A stretch of 64,000 bases of DNA from Kuschelorhynchus macadamiae (GCA_030620095.1 JAUTXW010005180.1:310001-374000), one strand, 5' to 3'. Counted from the first letter of the stretch, positions 50,314 through 61,267 are shown. The notes: generated from the letters alone by a model not told the origin. Program-made: numbers and translations.

Positions 50314-53300
50314 TTAATTTTTCATATAAAAATGAAGAATTACAGAAATAATAAGAATTACAATTGCAACTCCTAATCCTAAAAAGTACATAAATTTACT
50401 GGAATCTGAAGTTATTTTAGGTAAAAAGGCATCACTTTCCCTTTCGGCTGCATTGGTTTCTTTATAGTATTGTGAGATATCTAGAAAAGAAAAAAAAGTA
50501 ATATACAGGCCTTTTGATTATTCTCTTCCCATTGGCATTAATTTTTTTAGGGATATAAAAAAAATGAATAAGTTTCTTCAAATTATACAAATTCTGTGTG
50601 TAGCATACAGATATACAGGGTCTTTCATTTTCCTGTAATCAACATCAATTTTGGCTTCTTAAACACCCTATATATAAGCCTATCAAATGGTTTGCGTTTT
50701 GCTGATTATAAATATACTATGCGTTATCATCAATGACACCTGAGATATTTGACAAAAAGCCATAAGATTATTAGATGAACTGCCCAGGCCATTCCAACGT
50801 TTCGTTCATTGGCTTCCCGACTTCTGTAAGGTTCGTTAAATTTTCGTTGTGAATCGGACTGCGTTTTGGTTAGTTCTAGTTAGGCCAGACATTTTTTTTT
50901 AACAAAACCACTACTTATAGGTAAATACATCCCTTTAGGTTAGCACCAGGTTTGTCAATAAAAACATTAAAATTAAACATTCATACAATAGAGAGGAACT
51001 TATAATGTTCTACAATATAAACTGCTGTGCATAATAACTGCAATTCTAAAATTTTTGGGTAAAATTCAAATTGTTGTAGCTTTTCAGAGATGAGAGATAT
51101 TGGGCTACGGTTTTCAGCGTATTATGGAGATATGTTTTGAAAAAAAGCCCAGTATTATGTATTTTTTCAAAGTGCGTTTCATTTTATTATACAGGGTGTG
51201 AGATGACACCGTCTTATTTTTTTAAATGTTTGTTAAGAGCGAGAACTTGTTACACAAACTCTTAAGTTTTCTTTTTTCGACCAAAATGATCTTTGGCAAG
51301 ATGCAAAAAAACAATTTCTAGCGATTTGTCGTATCTTCACTTGTTTTCAATATACAGGGTTTTTTCGAAAAAACGACATCGTTACATTATTAACACTTCA
51401 ACACGACACCCTGTACATTAGTCGGACATTGGTCACTTGATTTATTATGGGTATTTATGCCTGTAATCATATTCATAGGAGCAATGTATACATGGTGTAA
51501 CATAAGTAAAAGAGAAATAACAAAATTGGAAATTAATATTTTGGTTGAATTTCGTACACTCCCTCCTTGAATCTCTTGTCAAATCTAAAATAATGAAAGC
51601 TCGCCAGTTTTGTGAGAATTTTTGAAAATAATTAATCCTTTTGTCGAAACGGTTTTTTAGGTTTTGTCTTAAATGCATTTATTATTGAATATACAGGGCG
51701 TTATTTAATAACTAATTAAGAAACGGCTACATTCTGATATTCCAGTAAATTTTTCACAATTTTTGGTTTGTTCAGCCAAAAACTAAAAAGATATGATACA
51801 TGTTATGTTTCGATATTGATATACTGAGTGTTTTATATTAAGAAACCATACATTTCAATTTTCTGCCAAGCTATTGCCGTGCTATAAAATGGAATAATTA
51901 AAATAGCCCACTAATCACCGAATTAAGTCGAAGCCAATTTGGCATAATAAGACAATTTTAAATGCATTGGCACTATTGCCAGATTTATACACTTTTTTTT
52001 TGAAAATAATAAGTAGACCTTTCACTTTTTTTAATACCTACTTCAAATACCCTTTGTATTTTATGAAATAAAACAAGCTTATTTAAACACATTATAAATA
52101 AGTCTCTATAACGGTTCTAGCTCGGTGGGGCCTTGCATTGTCATCAGCTAAGATAAAATCGATTCCAAAATTATTTGCAAATGGTAGAATGATATTTATT
52201 AAACATTCATTTCTATAAATTTCGACGTTGACAGTCCCACGAGTGATAAATAACTCTGTCTTGCCGTTTCTCATCATACCCCCAAATATGGTTAAACCTC
52301 CGCCACCAAAGGCCTCTTCAGCTGCCATATTTTCTTCGTTATACCTTGTATTCCTTTGCTGCCATACCGTTATTCGTCCATCCGAATGGTATAAAGTAAC
52401 TTTGGATTCATTAGTGAATAGACAATTAGACCAGTTGTCCAAATTCCAATTAATATGTTCTGTCCACCACTTGAGTCGGGAAGCTCGGTGCTGTGGTAAA
52501 AGTCGCACACATCTGGCTCGTTTTTGATTCTTGAAAGCAACATACCTACTCGGTTTACAAATGTTAGTTGTCTTTAAGTCATTACTAGTAGTAAGCTGTT
52601 TAAAATTAAGGAACACTTGGGAGATATTCGTATAATACCATTTTTCCCGATTTGGTTTTTATTTTTTCCTTTATTTATAATTATTTAGGTAGTAATAAAA
52701 AAAATACATATTTATTGTCACTTTTCTCCTTTGCGGTATCTCCGAAATCGTTTAAAATTTCATCAATTTGTATACTGCACATTAATTAGCATCAAATTAC
52801 GGAACTTTCCCCTAATTTAACCAATTTTATATCTTTACTGTTTCCGAGATCCCTACCTATGCATACACTCGAGTTTGTAATACCCTGTATATATCCTACA
52901 GCGGCATTTAAATCTCAAGTAAGTAATTCATTTTAGTAAATTTTAATATCTAAATAAGTATTTATTTATTTACCTAAGCCCGTTTTTGTTGAGATTTCTT
53001 TTCACCGTGGAATTGTTTACGAGAACATCTGTTTGTGCTCGTAAATTTGAATTAAACCAAGAAGAACTCCGTAAGGGGTGTGTTCTATCAGGTTACGTTC
53101 CATTTGTAGAGTAATTTTCGGAGGCCTACCACCACTTGTTCGGTATCTGTGAGTCCCAGTTTCATTCATCCTTTGTTGTAAACGGGTTATCACACTAGGG
53201 TGTACATTGAATAGTCTTGCAACCTCACGTTTTTTCATATTTTTATTTATTTTCGCCCCCCCCCCCCCCCCTTAACATCATCCTAGATCCGCCCTTATTA

Positions 53301-56300
53301 GGAACACGTTATTGTCAAAATTTTAAGTTGTATACATTGCAAAAAACCGTGATAAATAACTTCTTTTATTTAGAGAAGTTTCCTGCAAGGCGGCTATGAA
53401 AAAATAAATGACATAATTGAATAGCCATGTCAACTGAATGTTTATCGTTGGTAATCTGTCAGACTAAATACAAATGTGAAAAATGCGAAGACTTTCCGAG
53501 ATCGAAAGAGAAAATTGCTTGAGGCTTATTTATGAAGGAATGCAAAAGATTGAGGTTGCAAGACTATACAATGTACACCCTAGTGTGATAACCCGTTTAC
53601 AACAAAGGATGAATGAAACTGGGTCTCACAGATACCGAACAAGTGGTGGTAGGCCTCCGAAAATTACTCTCCCAATGGAACGTAACTTGATTCGACAAGC
53701 TAGAATTCACCCCTTACGTAGTTCTTCTTGGTTTAATTCAAATTTACGAGCAGAAACAGGTGTTCTCGTAAACAATTCCACGGTGAGAAGAAAACTCAAC
53801 AAAAACGGGCTTAGGTAAATAAATAAATACTTATTTAGATATTAAAATTTACTTAAATGAATTATTTGAGATTTAAATGGATGGTTTTATACAGGGTATT
53901 ACAAACTCGAGTGTATGCAGAGGTAGGATCTCAAAAACCGTAAAGATACAAAATTTGTTAAATTAAGGGAAAATTCCGTAATTTGGTGCTAATTAATATG
54001 CAGTCTAAAAATTGATAAAATTTTAAACGATTTCGGAGGTTCTGTAAAGGGGAAGAAGTGACAATAAATATGTAATTTTTAATACTACTTATTATAAAGG
54101 AAAAAATAAAAACAAAATCGGGAAAAATCGTATTTATACGTATATCTCCCAAGTGCTTCATAATTTTATTATTTTATAATCAGCTTACTACTAGTAATGA
54201 CTTATTAAGACAACTTACTTTTGTCAACCGTGTTTGTTGCTTTCAGGAATCGAAAACGAGCCAGATGTGTGCGACTTTTACCACAGCATCGAGCTTCCCG
54301 ACTCGAATGGTGCACGGAACATATTAATTGGAATTTGGATAACTGGTCTAATTGTCTATTTACTGATGAATCCAGAGTAACTTTATATCATTCGGATGGA
54401 CGAATAACGGTGTGGCGCCAAAGGAATACAAGGTATAACGAAGAAAATATGACTGCTGAAGAGGCCTTTGGTGGCGGAGGTTTAACCATATTCGGGGGTA
54501 TTATGAGAAATGGCAAAACAGAATTATTTATCACTCGTGGGACTGTCAACGCCGAAATTTATAGGAATGAATGTCTAATAAATATCATTCTACCATTTGC
54601 AAATAATTTTGGAAACGATTTTATCTTAGCTGATGACAATGCAAGGCCCCACCGAGCTAGAACCGTTATAGAGACTTTGGAAGCCTTCCAAATTAATACA
54701 TTGTATTTGCCGGCAAAGTCTCCAGACCTCAATCCAATTGAGCATGTTTGGAGTCATTTAAAATTTAAATTACGCGGAAGAGCAAATCCACCGCAAACGT
54801 TAGACCAGCTTGAAGTTGCAATTAGGGAAGAGTGGGAAAACATTCCACAGTATTTTATAAATAATCTTATTTTATCAATGCCTCGAAGGTGTCAGGAGAT
54901 TATCAATAAAAGGGGGGGACCCACAAGATACTAACTAAATATTTTATTTTACATTTCTTCTTGAAGGAAACTTCTTTAAAATAAATAAAATTTTATATAA
55001 TTTAGTAATTTAGTAGGGTTCTTTTGCAATGTCTAGAGCTTGAATATTTGATAGCAAAGTGTGGAATTTTTTTTTATTCTTTTGTTTTTTTTTGCACCCT
55101 TAGTACGCAACGTATTAATTAAAAATATTTATAAGGTGTTTAAATAAGCTTGTTTTATTTCATAAAATACAAAGGGTATTTGAAGTAGGTATCAAAAAAG
55201 TGAAAGGTCTACTTATTATTTTCAAAAAAAAAAGTGTATAAATCTGGCAATAGTGCCAATGCATTTAAAATTGTCTTATTATGCCAAATTGGCTTCGACT
55301 TAATTCGGTGATTAGTGGGCTATTTTAATTATTCCATTTTATAGCACGGCAATAGCTTGGCAGAAAATTGAAATGTATGGTTTCTTAATATAAAACACTC
55401 AGTATATCAATATCGAAACATAACATGTATCATATCTTTTTAGTTTTTGGCTGAACAAACCAAAAATTGTGAAAAATTTACTGGAATATCAGAATGTAGC
55501 CGTTTCTTAATTAGTTATTAAATAACGCCCTGTATATTCAATAATAAATGCATTTAAGACAAAACCTAAAAAACCGTTTCGACAAAAGGATTAATTATTT
55601 TCAAAAATTCTCACAAAACTGGCGAGCTTTCATTATTTTAGATTTGACAAGAGATTCAAGGAGGGAGTGTACGAAATTCAACCAAAATATTAATTTCCAA
55701 TTTTGTTATTTCTCTTTTACTTATGTTACACCATGTATACATTGCTCCTATGAATATGATTACAGGCATAAATACCCATAATAAATCAAGTGACCAATGT
55801 CCGACTAATGTACAGGGTGTCGTGTTGAAGTGTTAATAATGTAACGATGTCGTTTTTTTCGAAAAAACCCTGTATATTGAAAACAAGTGAAGATACGACA
55901 AATCGCTAGAAATTGTTTTTTTGCATCTTGCCAAAGATCATTTTGGTCGAAAAAAGAAAACTTAAGAGTTGCTGTAACAAGTTCTCGCTCTTAACAAACA
56001 TTTAAAAAAATAAGACGGTGTCATCTCACACCCTGTATAATAAAATGAAACGCACTTTGAAAAAATACATAATACTGGGCTTTTTTTCAAAACATATCTC
56101 CATAATACGCTGAAAACCGTAGCCCAATATCTCTCATCCCTGAAAAGTTACAGCAATTTGAATTTTACACAAAAATTTTAGAATTGCAGTTATTATGCAC
56201 AGCAGTTTAGATGATTTATTGGGAATCCACTGCTTCTTATAGCAGGGTTTTTCTCGAGTGTCTTTAAAGATAAAGGTATCAAAACTAGAATAATCAGCAA

Positions 56301-59300
56301 GAAGAAACACATGTAGGACATATAATGTATAGGCTAATATATTTAAGAAACCAAAATTACTAAACTGGACTAAAACATAATCTGCATAATTTAAAGTAAC
56401 TTTTGTATTTAACTTTTCGCTATATTTCCAAAAATACAAATGTTCATGGTGGTGTGCATTTCTAACCAAAAACCCTGTATAGGGTGTCTCAAATTGGTTG
56501 TCACTAATAGAATAATTGGAAACTATAAGAGATATTAAAATTCTGATATCTCATCCTTGAGTTCTTTTTTGCAGAATAATTGCACAAATAGATCATGGCT
56601 ATCGCGATCACGAGCTACGGGATGGTTTTCAAATTTTGCTCCTTTTAAAATGAAATAGTAATTTTAACTTGAATTAAACATTGTTGTAAAGAAACGACCT
56701 ATACATGTCTTTTTTCCAAATAGGACACCCTGTATTTTACCGATTTATTTATTTTTTCTAATGAACATGATTTAGTACCTAAATTTGATTCTTAGGCCAA
56801 ATTTTACAAAAAATACATTTTACAGTACTGATTTTATATCAAAAACTGCCTTTAAAACGTGTTTTCAGACTTGATGTATCCGACAGTAAATAAACTAAAG
56901 GACTATTTTAAAAGTGACAAAATTTGAAAACCACCCCGTAGCTCCGTGACGAGTCGCGATAGCCATGATCTGTTTGTGCCTTATATATAACCTTCAGAAA
57001 AAAAGAACTCGGGGGTGAGGTATCAGAATTTTAATATCTCTTATAGTTTCCAATTTTTCCATTTCCAATTTGAGACACCCTGTACAAGTAATATCGAGGC
57101 ACTCGAAATGCAACATAAGATGCAGTAGAGTTGTTATTATTTTACAGAGCTTAATTTTAGTATACATCTGTATACTTTTACCATGTAAAGATATACATAT
57201 GTATATCTTTACATGGTAAAGAAACCACTCTTGTAGTTCAACATTAGTAATCCTATATTTAATAAAAGAGTACTATATTTCTTGGAACTAATTACTAAAA
57301 AAAATGTGTACCTGCTTGTCCTTCAAGATCCAATAATTGCAAATTGCTCTCTGCTTTAATGTCTAAAAGCTCTTCTAATGATGTTTTTACATCTTCTGGG
57401 CCTTCTCCAGGAAATAAGTAATCAGATATAGTAATATTACTGTCAGGCAAAGTAATTAATACACGTCTAGGGGGTTCATGAACACTATTAATATCTACAA
57501 AGAAAAGGACCTATTTTTTCACTATTTTAATTAGCTCAAGAAAAATAAAATACAACATCAAAACAGTTTTCAAGAACCTTCTGCCGTTCTCTGATTAAAA
57601 ATCTCAGTCCAATTGTCATCTCATATATAATCAATAAATTGGTTTATTTAATTCTTTTATACACAAAACTTACTGATTATCTTGTTAAACCTTCCACTAA
57701 TCGAACACAAAGGAATTGTGAAAAATGGTTGGAAAGACTCAGATCAATGACTGAAGCTTGAGAACATCCAAGCTTACTACGTTTTTATCTATAAGAGTGC
57801 TAGATTTTCCTTTAAGTCTAATGAAATCTCTGATAATATAGTCTAGATTAAAAGTAGTTAGGAACCAATAAATTAGTATTAAAATCACCAGCTATTACAA
57901 ATGAAAGTGATGGCTGTGCAATTTTCATTATTAAACTATTAAAAATTGATATACATTCACTAAAATTTACATTTGGGGGATGATAGGTAACAATTAAAAT
58001 AATATTACTACAAATCATTTTTAAACAAGCACACTCTAAAGTTCCTTCCATACAGAAATAAGATACATCGCAAATATTACAAATAAGGCTTTGTGTATCT
58101 CGCAAATTGCTACTGTCCCATGCCTCATTTGAGTTCTGCAAAATTTACAACACAAACTAAAATTATTTAAATTATTTGATCTAATAATGCTATGTCTATA
58201 TCTAAACTTTATTAATGAGTTCTGAGGTTGACAAAGTAAGAGCACTAGTCTTAGGCAAATTCTGCTGTTCTCTGAGTAAAAACAAAATTAATGTTAGCTT
58301 ATTTGCTAAAAATTGCCAACTTCTTATTGTAGTGTCATCTGCGTATTAATTTTAGTTCTATAGAATTTTTCAAAATTCATGGTATTGAAATTTATTTTTC
58401 TCTGAGGGTATTAATTTGTAAAGACCATTTAAAAGATACAAACTTAATTGCTGTTTAAAATATTTATCGGAGTTTTCGAATTTTACTAGCTGCTTATAGA
58501 AATCTATGAACTTGCTGTCAAATTTGACATTCCGTTAAACATTCAAAACTTTAATTGTGCTTTCTGCAACCGGCCGTTAGAGTATAACTAATCCAGGGCA
58601 CTTTGAAATCTAATATCTACAAGGGGCGATAATATTCGAACAAACCCATTCTTTTTGGCAGTACATCAAAATTGGAATCAAAATGGTCAATCTCCATGGT
58701 TTTACAAATTGCCCAGAAGGTACAAACGTTGTAAGAAACTGGACATAAATAAGAGCAAAAAACATCAAACTAGATGCTAAAAATAAAAAAGTCTCAAATC
58801 ACTCCCACAAAATAATGATTCATCCAATAGTCCAGCTGGAAATATTTACTTTAAAAATTGTAATTTTATTATTAACAATAATAATTACTGTAATAAAAAT
58901 TAATAAAACCTATTATCTTTTATTTTATATATGATCTTTTGAATTACACTCGATATTTCAGAATTACTTGATAATCCTGAAACATCTTGTGGTATTACAT
59001 TTGACAATTATCCAATTCATGAGTTTTAACATTTTAACTGATATTAGTATGGCTCTTATATGGCCTAAAAATGGTACATTTGGGACAAACTTCTGGGTTT
59101 TGAATAACACTCACATCACTATGCTGAACGGTACCTTTAAATGCTGCTATTGGGTTGGACCTTATTGTAATCTTTCCAATATTCAACACATTCACATTGT
59201 TTCTTTAAAGGTGTTTTTAATTTGTTCCAGAGATGTGTTTGGATGAAATCATGATACACAAATTTTGTATGACTAAACAAAAATTTTTGTATGACTTTGA

Positions 59301-61267
59301 ATGGCTGTAATCTGGCAATTTTAATGATTTGAACCTAGAATAGTATTTGTATGATTTTCTCGTTTTCTGCATTTTACCTTAGTAAAGTGACTTTTCCCTT
59401 TCATTATCTTCATGATTGATCTGATCAAGCTGAATAATGGAATTCATAGTTTGCCTTTGTTGTACTTACTTTTCAAAGATAGATTTTTCAGTGTTTATTC
59501 TTTGATTATTAATTTCCTTTATTATATTTTTTCTTCTAGGTTCTTGATTATATATTCCTTATTGTTAATAATCATTTTTTTGTCCTTTCTGATGGTATGA
59601 AGCAGTTTTGTTTCGTTTTTAAACTTTCGATTTCTGAGGTTATCTTTAAATTTGCGCTTTCACAACAATTTACAAAATTATCTTACAAATATTAGATTTT
59701 TCACTCGACATAATTTATGCAACAAATATTTATAGTTTTTTGCAACATTTTAATGGCCGTCAAAAACATCGTCATCATCATCCGCTATCCTTGAACTTTG
59801 CTCCTAATATTAGACTCTAAGTTGAGGCACGCGAAAAGTGATGATGATATTTTGATAATCGAAACAACTATAGAGCACTGAAAAAAAAAACGTCCATTTT
59901 TACTCCAAGGCTGTAAATAATCAAAATAAAGAAACAAAGTCTCAATCAATTATTAAATTGTGACACGTTTCCCTCTACAACAATATCATCAGACCTTAAC
60001 AACTAACACAAATGCACATGATAAAACAATCACACATATACATATTCATTTAAACCAAAGAGCAGTCAAATATAAACTCCCGGAAAAAATAGTTTTCCAG
60101 AAACCTGGTAAAGCAAAAGTCCAATTAAAAATGTAGTCTTGTCATAATTTAACCTCGTATCCAAAATGTCGAACCTATATTTTATTTTTGAATTCAATAA
60201 CTGGTTTTCTGTTATATTTCGCAAAGAAAGGTAAATTAAATATCTTCAAAAAACATTTTGAAAATGGTCCACGTTTTTTTCTGGAAGTTTATAGAGCAGC
60301 ATAAAAGCAAGGCACTTTCGATATTTTGTGTAACTGAGCGAGTAATTCAAAATTCAATAAAGTTATGACTGTCTACTAATACTAATTATCATTAATTCTA
60401 ACCTAACATCAACTATATCTTGGGATATATCTTGTAAACAGTTTTTCTTACAAAAATTTAATTTGTTTTTACAGTAAATTATCAGCTTTAGTAGCATATG
60501 TTTGTATTTCAAAAGTTTATTGTTTTCAAGATATTTACAAAATATGATTTTCGAGGACTAGTGGGTCGTCAAATCGATTGAGAATCTCTGACATATTATT
60601 TAAAACCCTAATGCTAAGATATATGCAATAATTTAGCCTATTATAATTTTTTTTAACTGACAACTATTTTATGTTTATTTTCGTCGGCTGTAATGGTTCC
60701 TAATGCATGTTTTTCCTTTTATAAGTTTTTAAACCACGTATTTTCAACTGATACTTTTTTCTACAGTAATAGTGGTAACTTATGGTGTTTGTTTATCATA
60801 TTAGTAAAGGGAACCAAATGTCTTGACAGCTAGTTTATGTAAATCAAGATCTTATGAATTTTAAAGGTTACTATAATACTACATATATTCCCAATGTAAT
60901 TTGCAATGTTGCAACATACCATTAGCTTAAACCCAATTGTTATTGTTATATCTACAAATAAAATAAAATACATCACATTAATAATACCATGGAGTGAAGA
61001 AAAACAAAATAACAATACAAATATAAGTTTGATCTTTATATTGTTTACTATTTATTTACCTTCTCCTAGCTCTTCTTCTGTTAATGAATCCCAATGCATT
61101 TCCATTCTAGTGGCTAGACTTCTCATAATATCCTCCTTCACTGCTTGTATAGCTTCACCAAAAGTTGCCTTAGCATTTAACCACAGTTTACAAGTTACAT
61201 CACCAATTATTCGAATTTGACCTCCGATATTTAAATGTTCAAGTTTATTAAGTATATTTGGTGCAGT
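50314..61267 (-). CDS. ODR4: ODR4 family ER membrane protein, C-terminal three exons
   Basis: Minus-strand exons: 61267-61060 (acceptor TTTTAG, donor GAAG/GTAAAT), 57494-57312 (acceptor TTTGTAG, donor GCAG/GTACAC) and 50480-50314 (acceptor TTTTCTAG, stop TAA at 50316-50314). Phases 1 and 1 agree at both joins and each junction makes a GAT codon. The product ends GGQIRIIGDVTCKLWLNAKA and EAIQAVKEDIMRSLATRMEM (exon 1), PRRVLITLPDSNITISDYLF (exon 2), then KFMYFLGLGVAIVILIISVI as a single membrane helix with a very short tail HFYMKN. Order and motifs match ODR4, an ER membrane partner of UFM1 protease UfSP2 first known from odorant-receptor trafficking in worms. About 184 codons are present. The N-terminal half is missing and probably lies past 64000. 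Introns of 6.8 and 3.6 kb are packed with mobile elements. Confidence 0.88.
50590..50770. mobile_element. Arm of a foldback MITE, left of the Tc1 composite
   Basis: Begins ATACAGGGTC (about 50621). It contains TTTTGCTGATTATAA and AGATATTTGACAAAAAGCC, which align with the inverse of 56222-56473 (TAATCAGCAAGAAG, TAAAGATAAAGGTATCAAAA) on the other side of the Tc1 unit. Diverged. Confidence 0.45.
52105..53238 (-). pseudogene. Tc1-like transposase, left (disabled) copy
   Basis: Reads leftwards. The exon-1 remnant (53238-52974) keeps EVARLFNVHPSVITRLQQRM and GGRPPKITLQMERNLI, then a 10-nt deletion near 53085 shifts the frame. The intron equivalent is 52973 to about 52530, with the acceptor AG displaced by one base. 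The exon-2 remnant (about 52529-52105) keeps HINWNLDNWSNCLFTNES and ILADDNARPHRA. Compared with the right copy, the first catalytic Asp (FTDES) is Asn (FTNES), and a 449-bp deletion at about 52105 removes everything after VIET, including the final catalytic Glu. The first 23 or so residues are also replaced. Non-functional. Confidence 0.85.
53483..54934 (+). CDS. Tc1-like DD34E transposase, right copy, spliced and apparently intact
   Basis: Exon 1 53483-53814 and exon 2 54247-54934 flank a 432-bp intron (donor CTTAG/GTAAAT, acceptor GCTTTCAG/GAATC). Splicing restores the reading frame through NKNGLR-NRKRARC, giving 339 aa, the usual Tc1 transposase length. Residues about 1-110 form the paired-like HTH DNA-binding half (EVARLYNVHPSVITRL, then GGRPPKITL and NSTVRRKLNKNGLR). 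The DDE catalytic domain follows: D151 (FTDES), D241 (ADDNARPH) and E276 (SPDLNPIEHVW), with 34 residues between the last two, hence DD34E. No frameshift or internal stop is seen. A long 3' region of about 1.27 kb precedes the terminal repeat. Without splicing, exon 1 would stop right after the donor. Confidence 0.85.
56222..56473. mobile_element. Arm of a foldback MITE, right of the Tc1 composite
   Basis: Contains CTTATAGCAGGGTTTTTCTC and GTCTTTAAAGATAAAGGTAT, and ends AACCAAAAACCCTGTA. Read inversely it parallels 50590-50770 and the arms of the MITE at 36592-37149. Confidence 0.45.
56478..57084. mobile_element. Foldback (palindromic) MITE with CAGGGTGTCTC ends
   Basis: Ends TATAGGGTGTCTCAAATTGG (56478) and CCAATTTGAGACACCCTGTA (to 57084) differ at one base, and TA flanks both. 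Inner blocks also pair: GATCATGGCTATCGCGAT (56596 region) with ATCGCGATAGCCATGATC-type text (56955 region), and AACTATAAGAGATATTAAAA (56520) with TTTTAATATCTCTTATAGTT (57030). About 607 bp, no ORF. Probably mobilised by a Tc1/mariner-type transposase given the TA flanks (inference). Confidence 0.85.
57177..57220. repeat. Perfect 44-bp palindrome
   Basis: TTTACCATGTAAAGATATAC.. reads identically on both strands over 44 bp with no spacer. It is in the ODR4 intron, 92 bp downstream (in transcript sense) of exon 57494-57312. Confidence 0.95.
57848..58400 (-). pseudogene. Non-LTR retrotransposon endonuclease fragment
   Basis: A minus-strand 97-codon frame reads CMEGTLECACLKM, ILIVTYHPPNVNFSECISIF and ending SLSFVIAGDFNTNLL. 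The Y.PPN and GDFN motifs are the signature of APE-type LINE endonucleases, the Asp of GDFN being catalytic. Upstream sequence to about 58400 is a frameshifted continuation. TTCTGCYGTTCTCTGA occurs as a direct repeat at about 57580 and 58260 around it. It lies in the ODR4 intron in sense orientation. Confidence 0.75.
58420..59830. other. Intronic sequence, no clear element
   Basis: Within the ODR4 intron. A faint coding-like text near 58650-58790 (NQNGQSPWFYKLPRRYK) could be further LINE sequence. Otherwise nothing recognised. Confidence 0.35.
59838..59865 (+). ncRNA. Degenerate hammerhead-like motif
   Basis: GTGATGA (59838-59844), one T, GAT...ATC short stem, GAAAC (59861-59865). Layout agrees with the other Penelope-type motifs but core position 3 is G and stem II is only about 3 bp, so it is probably decayed. 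Confidence 0.3.
59967..59993 (-). ncRNA. Hammerhead-like motif of a Penelope-like element end
   Basis: Minus strand: canonical CTGATGA (59993-59987), then 15 bases with a poorly pairing stem II, then GAAAC (59971-59967) and GTGTCACAA, a typical continuation in Penelope-like ends. It faces the motif at 59838 in opposite orientation, about 100 bp away. Confidence 0.45.
60010..61050. other. Intronic sequence, nothing recognised
   Basis: Part of the ODR4 intron between exons at 61060 and 57494. AT-rich, no element identified. Confidence 0.45.

Larger units (their letters stand above)
51018..56209. mobile_element. Double-headed Tc1-like element with about 2.2-kb inverted arms
   Basis: The left arm 51018-53227 is the reverse complement of the right arm 53551-56209, nearly identical except for small changes and a 449-bp gap in the left arm. 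The outer ends are exact mirror images: TAAACTGCTGTGCATAATAA at 51018 and its inverse ending at 56209, each starting with the TA dinucleotide that Tc1/mariner elements duplicate; similarity stops just outside. No second terminal repeat exists near the middle, so the two TA-flanked ends are the only termini. The whole 5.2 kb therefore behaves structurally as one element with a transposase copy in each arm. The 323-bp centre contains a run of 18 C (about 53257-53274). It lies inside the large ODR4 intron. Confidence 0.85.

Noticed and set aside
52228..52527. Plus-strand ORF across the left Tc1 copy
   Set aside because: Antisense shadow of the minus-strand transposase relic.
55548..55781. 77-codon ORF present identically in both Tc1 arms (also 51445-51678)
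   Set aside because: Identity follows from the inverted duplication. The peptide has no recognisable domain and is not supported as a gene.
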